From JBBCJM01 sp037190175 (GTDB lineage Bacteria > Pseudomonadota > Alphaproteobacteria > Rhodobacterales > Rhodobacteraceae), in contig JBBCJM010000219.1 of the NCBI GenBank assembly GCA_037190175.1, positions 1 through 8,246 on the forward strand: a stretch of DNA of 8,246 bases. Reading direction: 5' to 3'. The stretch's first letter is position 1. Each line of letters begins with the position of its first letter. This document shows, piece by piece, positions 1 through 5,705 of the stretch. Made by a program: the position numbers and the translations under genes. Below the pieces are notes generated by a model. The model saw only the letters and a list, made by a program, of their open reading frames with translations, had not been told where the DNA came from and did no database searches.

Positions 1-13
1 GGGCTTCGCGCCC
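1..13. repeat. Short GC hairpin, probably cut by the window edge
   Basis: The first 13 bases form GGGC-TTCGC-GCCC, a 4-bp stem with a 5-base loop. The C-run and GG that continue to position 18 suggest that the stem was longer and that its left arm lies outside the window. It occupies the same place on the left of the large palindrome as the 103-123 hairpin does on the right, so it may be the terminator-like hairpin of an unseen neighbouring gene. That last point is inference. Confidence 0.4.
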
Positions 14-109
14 CCCGGACCCCCCGCGGAGTACTTGAGCCAAGATGAGAGACAGTTTGATTCAAATTTTCCCTCACCTTGGTCCAAATACTCCACGGGG
101 GTCCGGGGG
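12..109. repeat. Large imperfect inverted repeat (about 47-bp arms, 3-base loop)
   Basis: The left arm (12-59) is complementary to the right arm (63-109) in one almost continuous register, with the loop ATT at 60-62. By hand count, 39 of 47 aligned positions are Watson-Crick pairs, and one extra C in the left arm (position 25) is bulged. The non-pairs are 27/95, 34/88, 38/84, 39/83, 45/77, 50/72, 53/69 and 55/67. Each arm carries a version of the string GGAGTA(C/T)TTG followed by CCAAG(A/G)TGAG, read towards the centre. I recall strings like this as common after genes in Rhodobacterales genomes, but I have not verified it. The element lies in the non-coding region past the macroglobulin stop. 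Roles that fit are a bidirectional transcript end, an mRNA-stabilising structure, or a REP/BIME-like dispersed palindrome. Confidence 0.85.
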
Positions 110-123
110 TGTGAAACCCCCGG
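103..123 (-). terminator. Candidate terminator hairpin of the macroglobulin gene
   Basis: Positions 103-110 and 116-123 form a perfect 8-bp GC-rich stem (CCGGGGGT / ACCCCCGG) around a 5-base loop. It lies 26 bases past the minus-strand stop codon at 150-152. No U-tract follows it on the minus strand, so it is not a textbook intrinsic terminator. It may instead be a 3'-end stabilising hairpin or act together with Rho. Its left half (103-109) can alternatively pair with the outer end of the large palindrome, so the two folds compete. Confidence 0.45.
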
Positions 124-149
124 CGCTCGCCGCAAGAGCCCCGGCCCGC

Positions 150-3100
150 TCATTCCGTCACGATCACCCGCCCGGTCTCGCTGCGGGCGCGGAAGTCGGG
201 GCGGTACATGTCCTCGACCGAGGCGGCGGGGTGGTGGAACGCCCCCGGCGAGACCGCCCGCACGATATAGGCCAGCCGGAACGGGCTGGCGTTGTAGCGG
301 TCGAGCGCGGTCACGAACCGTTCCTGCCGGAACTCGGTGTGGTTCACGTCGGTCTCGGTGTCCAGCCAGTCCAGCGCCGAGATCTGCCCGCCGGTCAAGA
401 GGTTGGGGTTGTCGATCTCGAACCCCGCGGGCAGCGGGTCGTTCACGATCAGCCGCGCCTCGCCGCCGGCGAAGGGCGTGACCTCCAGCACCACGGCCAG
501 CCGCGTGCCGGCCGCGACCCCTTGGGACAGGTCCACCGCCTTGCCCTCCAGCGTATAGTAGCTGCGGGCGATGCCATAGCCGTTGCCGCCCGCCGGTTCC
601 GCCTCGGTCGGCACGCCGTAGGCGGTGACGGTCAGGGTCTGCGGCCGGGGCGAGCCGTTGGTCACCACCACGGGTTCCACCGGCCCGCCGCCCTCGATCA
701 GCCGGGCGATGGGGCCGCGGGCGGGGGCGCCGTTCAGCGTCACCCCCTCGACCCCCGGCAGGTCCAGCATGGCGTGGGTGGCCAGCAGCATCCACACCGC
801 CTCCTGCGTCGAGAGGTTGCCGCTGCGCGCGGCGAGCCAGGAGACCAGTTCCTCGCCGTTCACCGCCTGGCTGCCGGCCTCGCTGGCCAGCGCCAGCACC
901 GCCGCGGTGTCGCGGGTGGCGGTGCCGTAGTCCACCCGGTAGACCTGCCGGGTATCCGGGGTCAGCGACAGCCGGGCGGCGGCGCGGCGGAACATGGCGT
1001 CGGCGCGTTCCTGGTCGCCATAGGCCGCCAGCGCCGCCCCGACCTGCGCCTGCGCCAGGGGGGTGGCGAAGGCATCGGCCTTCACGTCCGCATAGTAGCG
1101 CAGATCGCCCACCGCCGCCGCGCCCTCGCGCGCCAGCACCATCAGCGCATAGGCCAGCGCCTCGCCGCCGCGGTCGAAATCGGCCTGGTAGTTCACCTGG
1201 TTGCGCAGGTTGTCGAGTGCCGCGCGGAACGCCCGGTCGGGCACCGCATGGCCGTTGGCGCGCGCCCGGCTGAGGAAGTCGGTCACATAGGCATCCAGCC
1301 AGAAGTCGCCCGAGCCCGCCGACCACAGGCCGAAGCTGCCCTCGGAGGACTGGTTCAGGAGCACCGCCTCCACCGCCTGCGAGATGCGGGCGCGGATGTC
1401 GTCGGCCCCCTTCAGCCGCATCGCCTGCGCCACCTGGTCGTAGTAGATCAAGGGCAGCGCGCGCGAGGTGATCTGCTCGGTGCAGCCATAGGGATAGCGG
1501 TCGAGCGCGGCCAAGAGCCCCGGCGCGTTCATCCGCGCGATGGGTCCCAGCGCCATGGTGGCGGTGGCGCTGGCGGGATCGAGCCCGGCAATCGCATTGG
1601 CGTCGAAGGTGAAGCTCTGCCCGGGGGCGAGGTCGAAGCGGGTCAGCCGCGCCACCTCGGGGTCGTTGGCCCGCACGACCAGCGAGACGGTGCGGCTCAG
1701 CACCTGTCCGTCCGGCGTGGTCAGCCGGATCTCGGCGGTCTGGATGCCGGGGGTCGAGGCGGTGACGGGAACCGAGACCACCTGTTTCGCCTGTTCGCCC
1801 AGGTCGAAGCCCGAGGGCACCGGCCCCAGCGTCAGGCCGGAGGAGGCCACGTCCAGCCCCACCCGCCCGGTGGGGCCGCGGGCGTGGACGATCTCCAGCA
1901 GAAGCCGGCTCTCGTCCCCCGGGGCCAGGAAGCGCGGCAGGCTGGCGGTCACCACCACCGGGTCGCGTACCAGCACGTCCGTGCTGGCCTGCCCCACCGC
2001 GTCCTGGGTCCAGGCCACCGCCATCACCCGCACGGTGCCGTTGAAGGCCGGCAGGTCGAAGGTGGCGCGGGCGTATCCGTCCTCGCCCACTTCCACCGGG
2101 CCGGTGAAATAGGCCACCAGTTCCTCGGTCGGCGGGTCGGCCTGAAGCCGCGCCTGCGCGCCCGCGTCGCCGCCCGAGCGCACCACGCCCTCGGCCCCGT
2201 TCAGCCCGTCGATCAGCTTGCCGTAGAGGTCGCGGATGCCCACGCCCAGCTTGCGGCGGCCGAAATAGTGGTCGGAGGGGTCGGGGGCGGTGAAGCCGGT
2301 CAGGTTCAGGATCCCCACGTCCACCGCGGCGAGGGTGACCCAGGCCTGCTCTCCGGCCGCCCCGTCCACCCGCACCGCGACCTGCATCGGCCCGCGCGGC
2401 ATGGCCTCGGGCGCGGTCTCCACCGCCACCTCCAGCCGGCGCTCGCCCGGGTCCACCGCGGCATAGGCCAGCCCCAGCGCACGCGCCGGGTTGCGCCCCG
2501 CGGCCGCGTCCATCGGCCGGATGGCCGAGACGGTGACATAGGCCCCCGCGCCCCAGTCGGCGGTGACGGGGATCGGGATCAGGTTCTCGCCCTCCGCCAG
2601 TTCCACCGAATCCAAAGCCACCAGCCGGTTCGACAGCACTGCGACCAGCGCGGTGCCTGCCGCCCGCGCCACCACCCGCAGCTGCGCGGTGTCGCCCGGG
2701 CGATAGGCGGCGGCATCGAGCCCCACTTCCAGCGTGTCGGGGGTGGAGGTCACGTCGGCCGGCGCGTACCAGCCGGCATAGAAGGTGAGCGAGGTGGTGG
2801 CCTGCCCGTCGCGGGTCACCGCGACCAGTTCGTACTGGCCCCAGGTCACCGGGGCGGAGATGCGCTGCGGCTCGGTGCCGGTGGAGATCTCGCCGCGCGC
2901 CACCCGGCTGCGGGTCTGCACCGAATCCCAGTACCAGCTGCCGTATTCCTGATACCACTGATAGCGGGTCTGGATCCGGTTCAGCTCCCAGGCCACGGGC
3001 AGGTCGGTGGCGCGGCCGTCGGGCCCGACGCCGGCGATCATGAACTCCGCCTGCCCGTTCTCGGGCACCACGTCGTCGAAGAGCGGGCGCAGCCCGATCA

Positions 3101-5579
3101 TCGGGCCGGAGGGCGCGACCGGGGCGGTCACCCGGCGTTCCACCGGCCGGCCGGAGCCTTCGGCCACCCGCACCGCGAACCGCGCCTGCAAGGGGATGCC
3201 GGGGTCCTCGAGCTGCGGCAGGGGCGCGGCGATCAGGGCGCGGCCCTCGGCATCGGTCACCCCGCTTTCGATGGAATCCATCCGGGCCGAGAAATCGGCG
3301 TCGTGCCGGCCGAAGACATATCCCGGCCAGTCGGGCAGGCCGGGCGCGCGCAGCAGCACCACGTCGCCCTCGATGGCCAGTTCCGCCCCCGGCGCGCCGA
3401 ACAGATAGCGCGCCTCGACCGCGATCTCGGGCATCCCGTCCAGCGCCAGCGGCCCCTCGGGCAGGGTGAGGGTGAAGTCGATCCGCTCGGGCAGGAAGTC
3501 CTCGACCAGGAAGGTCTGCGCGGCCAGCGGCGGCGCATCCAGGTCGGCCAGCAGTTCCAGCCGCCACATGCCGCGCGGCGCATTGGCCGCGATGGGTTGC
3601 GACAGGACATAGCCGCCGGCGGTGTCGGTCACCACGGCGCGGGAATGTTCCACCCCGTCGGGCCGCTTCCACACCGCGGTCAGCGGCATCCCGGTGACCC
3701 CGCGGACCTGCCCGTCGCGGGCCAGCGCCGTGGCATAGACCGTCTCGCCCGCGCGATAGGCGCCGCGCTCGGTCGAGACGAACACGTCGACCGGCGGGGC
3801 CGGATCGCGGCCGCTGACCCCGCGGTCCGACAGGTCGAACTCCGGGTCGGTCAGCGACAGGAAGGCCAGGTCCTCCTCCCCGTCCTTGGCCACGATCATC
3901 GCGGGGGCCGCGCCGCCGGTGCCGCGGGTCAGGCCGGGGTCGAACCGCACCAGCCCGGCCGCGTCGGTGGTGGCGCTGGCCAGCACCGCATTGGCCCGGC
4001 CCAGCAGCTCCACCGTCACCCCGCCCCTGGCCGCCGCGTTGCCCAGCGAGCGCACGGCCACGGTCAGCCCGTCGGCGCCCCAGTACGTCGTCAGCCCCAG
4101 ATCCGAGATCACGAACCACTGCCAGCCCGGGGCGTTGTCGTATTCGTCGGCGCCCTGCACATGGGCCTTCAGCAGATAGATCCCCGCCCCCTGCCCGGCT
4201 AGCGCCTCGTCCAGGGGCAGGCGGGTGGTCATGTCGCGGTTGACCTCCATCCCCACCGTGGCGGTGCCGGTCCAGAGCTCGGTGCCGATGCGGCCGGCGA
4301 AGCTGTCCTCGCGCCAGGGCTCCATCGGCTGGCCGAAATAGTCGCCCTGCACCGCGCGCAGGATGTTGCGGTCCTCCACCCGGTAGAGCGTCAGGTCCAG
4401 CGCGGTGGTGTTCACGGTTTCCACCGGAACGGCGGCGCCCGGGCCGCGGGGCAGCACATAGCCCCGCCCGGGGAAGCGCACCGCGGGCGTGCGGTCGCGG
4501 ACATAGGCCGACAGCGTGACCGCCCGGCTCAGCGTCTGGCCATCGGCGGCCGGCAGCCCGTCGCGGAAGGTGACCTCGATCCGCTGGCCATGCGCCAGCC
4601 CCTCGACGCAGAGTTGGCGGTTGCCCGTGCGCTCGACCGAAAGCCCGCCCTGCGGCAGCTGCACGAAGGTGGACCAGTCCACCCCCGCCTCGGCCAGGTT
4701 TTCCGAGAACACCGCGCAAAGTCGCGGCTCGGCGCTGTCGGACTGCACCTGATGCTCGGTGATGCGGAAGCCGTACTTGCCGATGGCGTCGGTCAAGAGC
4801 CGCTCGGTATCGTCGCGGTGCTGCAGCGACTGCGCCAGCCGCAGCGCCTGCACGGTCTGGCGCCCGCGGCCGCGCTGTTCCAGCACCGCGCCCATGGTGA
4901 CCAGCACCCCGTGCCGCACCGCCGGGCTCTCGGCCCGCAGATAGGCGTTGATGGTGGCCGAGAGCGCGCGCTGCCGCCAGAGGCTGGCCTCGGAGCTGTT
5001 CTGCCCCGCCGCCAGCAGCGCCAGCCGGGCATATTCGGCCCAGGTGGTGGCCGCATCGGTCAGGTTGGCCGCCGCGCCCACATAGGAGGCCGCGGCGGCG
5101 AAGTTCCGCGCCCGCTCGGCCTCGGCGGCCGAGGCGAGGTGATCCTGCGCCGGCAGCCCCTCGGCGATGTGCAGCCCGCCCAGCCGGCGCGCCTGATCCA
5201 GCGCGCCCTGGAAGTCGCCGCCGTCCAGGAAGCCCAGCTCCCCCCGCCGGGCCGCCGCCCGCGCCTGCGCCTGCGGCTCGGTCGTCAGCACCCGGGCCGA
5301 AAAGGCGCCCTGGTAGAACGCGGGCTCGCCCGCGCCCGACTTCAGGAAACAGGCGCTGAAGCGGGTGTTGTAGGTGAAGCTCTCGCAGCGGCTGTCGGAA
5401 ATGCAGGCGGTCTCGCAGCCCTCCAGCGCGATGTCGCGCTGGCTGGCGAAATCGCCCCCCGGCAGGTCGGTGTTGCTCCAGTAGGTCAGCCGCCGCTCGG
5501 GCACCAGATCCTGCGCGGGCGCCAGGCCCGGCGCCAGGGTGGTGGCCGCCACGGCCAGCGACAGGAAAAGAGCGCGCAT
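150..5579 (-). CDS. PAN domain-containing bacterial alpha-2-macroglobulin (thioester type)
   Basis: This 1809-residue protein is probably a periplasmic protease trap that binds attacking proteases through a reactive thioester, as described for E. coli YfhM. The signal peptide ends near Ala22 (APA|Q). No lipobox Cys is present, so unlike YfhM it should be soluble rather than lipid-anchored. Approximate domains: PAN/Apple 30-98 (Cys55, 59, 65, 77); helical TPR-like linker 105-270; MG1-like 272-370 (Cys288, Cys324); further macroglobulin domains including a bMG3-like part (490-595) and an MG2 domain (597-700); bait-region domain 955-1100; flexible candidate bait 1125-1152; A2M domain 1150-1245; thioester domain 1335-1640 with the motif PYGCTEQ (Cys1366-Gln1369); C-terminal bMG10-like domain 1645-1809. 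Cys1366 is the only cysteine after residue 324, as expected for a free thioester cysteine. The ATG start is supported by a strong ribosome site and the signal peptide. The length is slightly above that of YfhM, which the PAN domain and linker explain. No pbpC partner is visible. Confidence 0.95.
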   Translation of the reverse strand: MRALFLSLAVAATTLAPGLAPAQDLVPERRLTYWSNTDLPGGDFASQRDIALEGCETACISDSRCESFTYNTRFSACFLKSGAGEPAFYQGAFSARVLTTEPQAQARAAARRGELGFLDGGDFQGALDQARRLGGLHIAEGLPAQDHLASAAEAERARNFAAAASYVGAAANLTDAATTWAEYARLALLAAGQNSSEASLWRQRALSATINAYLRAESPAVRHGVLVTMGAVLEQRGRGRQTVQALRLAQSLQHRDDTERLLTDAIGKYGFRITEHQVQSDSAEPRLCAVFSENLAEAGVDWSTFVQLPQGGLSVERTGNRQLCVEGLAHGQRIEVTFRDGLPAADGQTLSRAVTLSAYVRDRTPAVRFPGRGYVLPRGPGAAVPVETVNTTALDLTLYRVEDRNILRAVQGDYFGQPMEPWREDSFAGRIGTELWTGTATVGMEVNRDMTTRLPLDEALAGQGAGIYLLKAHVQGADEYDNAPGWQWFVISDLGLTTYWGADGLTVAVRSLGNAAARGGVTVELLGRANAVLASATTDAAGLVRFDPGLTRGTGGAAPAMIVAKDGEEDLAFLSLTDPEFDLSDRGVSGRDPAPPVDVFVSTERGAYRAGETVYATALARDGQVRGVTGMPLTAVWKRPDGVEHSRAVVTDTAGGYVLSQPIAANAPRGMWRLELLADLDAPPLAAQTFLVEDFLPERIDFTLTLPEGPLALDGMPEIAVEARYLFGAPGAELAIEGDVVLLRAPGLPDWPGYVFGRHDADFSARMDSIESGVTDAEGRALIAAPLPQLEDPGIPLQARFAVRVAEGSGRPVERRVTAPVAPSGPMIGLRPLFDDVVPENGQAEFMIAGVGPDGRATDLPVAWELNRIQTRYQWYQEYGSWYWDSVQTRSRVARGEISTGTEPQRISAPVTWGQYELVAVTRDGQATTSLTFYAGWYAPADVTSTPDTLEVGLDAAAYRPGDTAQLRVVARAAGTALVAVLSNRLVALDSVELAEGENLIPIPVTADWGAGAYVTVSAIRPMDAAAGRNPARALGLAYAAVDPGERRLEVAVETAPEAMPRGPMQVAVRVDGAAGEQAWVTLAAVDVGILNLTGFTAPDPSDHYFGRRKLGVGIRDLYGKLIDGLNGAEGVVRSGGDAGAQARLQADPPTEELVAYFTGPVEVGEDGYARATFDLPAFNGTVRVMAVAWTQDAVGQASTDVLVRDPVVVTASLPRFLAPGDESRLLLEIVHARGPTGRVGLDVASSGLTLGPVPSGFDLGEQAKQVVSVPVTASTPGIQTAEIRLTTPDGQVLSRTVSLVVRANDPEVARLTRFDLAPGQSFTFDANAIAGLDPASATATMALGPIARMNAPGLLAALDRYPYGCTEQITSRALPLIYYDQVAQAMRLKGADDIRARISQAVEAVLLNQSSEGSFGLWSAGSGDFWLDAYVTDFLSRARANGHAVPDRAFRAALDNLRNQVNYQADFDRGGEALAYALMVLAREGAAAVGDLRYYADVKADAFATPLAQAQVGAALAAYGDQERADAMFRRAAARLSLTPDTRQVYRVDYGTATRDTAAVLALASEAGSQAVNGEELVSWLAARSGNLSTQEAVWMLLATHAMLDLPGVEGVTLNGAPARGPIARLIEGGGPVEPVVVTNGSPRPQTLTVTAYGVPTEAEPAGGNGYGIARSYYTLEGKAVDLSQGVAAGTRLAVVLEVTPFAGGEARLIVNDPLPAGFEIDNPNLLTGGQISALDWLDTETDVNHTEFRQERFVTALDRYNASPFRLAYIVRAVSPGAFHHPAASVEDMYRPDFRARSETGRVIVTE

Positions 5580-5584
5580 CGAAA

Positions 5585-5591
5585 CCTCCCC
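5585..5591 (-). promoter_or_regulatory. Ribosome binding site of the macroglobulin gene
   Basis: On the minus strand GGGGAGG is followed by 5 bases (TTTCG) and then ATG. This is a near-ideal Shine-Dalgarno site and fixes the start at 5579, which also places a proper signal peptide at the N-terminus. Confidence 0.85.
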
Positions 5592-5616
5592 GACCTGAAT
5601 GGCCGGAAGGTCGCAC

Positions 5617-5649
5617 GGCCCCCGCGGACTGGCAAGGATTCGCGGGGCC
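5617..5649. repeat. Inverted repeat in the divergent intergenic region
   Basis: GGCCCCCGCG (5617-5626) pairs with CGCGGGGCC (5641-5649) with one bulged C, around a 14-base loop. It lies about 40 bases upstream of the macroglobulin start and about 55 bases upstream of the kinase start. A separate 12-base perfect palindrome, GGGCGGCCGCCC, follows at 5653-5664. Either could be an operator or a leader hairpin, but such matches also arise easily by chance in GC-rich DNA. No promoter can be called with confidence in 5580-5705. Confidence 0.4.
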
Positions 5650-5677
5650 CGGGGGCGGCCGCCCGCTCACGCCCGCG

Positions 5678-5692
5678 TTAAGCCTTGCTTCA
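5678..5692 (+). promoter_or_regulatory. CtrA-like site (TTAA-N7-TTCA)
   Basis: TTAA at 5678-5681, seven bases, then TTCA at 5689-5692 matches the alphaproteobacterial CtrA consensus TTAA-N7-TTAA with one mismatch. It ends 13 bases before the kinase ATG, which is very close for an activator site and would better fit repression or a leaderless-type start. TTAA is rare in DNA this GC-rich, which adds a little weight. The same TAA (5679-5681) is an in-frame stop that bounds the kinase open frame, so it may mean nothing more. Confidence 0.25.
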
Positions 5693-5700
5693 CCAGAAGC
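5687..5700 (+). promoter_or_regulatory. Small hairpin over the kinase ribosome site
   Basis: GCTTC-ACCA-GAAGC is a perfect 5-bp stem with a 4-base loop. It contains the weak Shine-Dalgarno AGAAG (5695-5699) that precedes the kinase start. Two other pairings compete with it: AAGC/GCTT (5680-5683 with 5687-5690), and TCACCA/TGGTGA (5690-5695 with 5707-5712), which covers part of the start codon. The stems are short and may be fortuitous. Confidence 0.3.
5695..5699 (+). promoter_or_regulatory. Weak ribosome binding site of the hybrid kinase
   Basis: AGAAG lies 6 bases before the ATG at 5706. It is a modest match to the anti-Shine-Dalgarno sequence but the best one near any candidate start. It favours 5706 over the in-frame ATG codons at 5748, 5754 and 5757. 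Confidence 0.45.
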
Positions 5701-5705
5701 GGCGA

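Noticed and set aside
35..481. Plus-strand open frame of 148 codons at the left edge
   Set aside because: It runs through the palindrome and then antisense to the macroglobulin C-terminus; its product is Arg/Pro/Ser-rich without any domain.
45..4202. Plus-strand open frame of 1385 codons antisense to the macroglobulin gene
   Set aside because: It is Arg/Gly/His/Gln-rich with no recognisable domain, no ribosome site, and starts inside the palindrome. The opposite strand encodes a clear multi-domain protein, so this is a GC-rich shadow frame.
5610..5640. Possible -35/-10 promoter for the macroglobulin (TTGCCA on the minus strand, 5629-5638 region)
   Set aside because: The matching -10 hexamer is poor and the region is too GC-rich to call a promoter by eye.
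4590..5681. Plus-strand open frame of 363 codons over the 5' end of the macroglobulin gene
   Set aside because: It mirrors the PAN and linker coding region, has no domain and has shadow-type composition.
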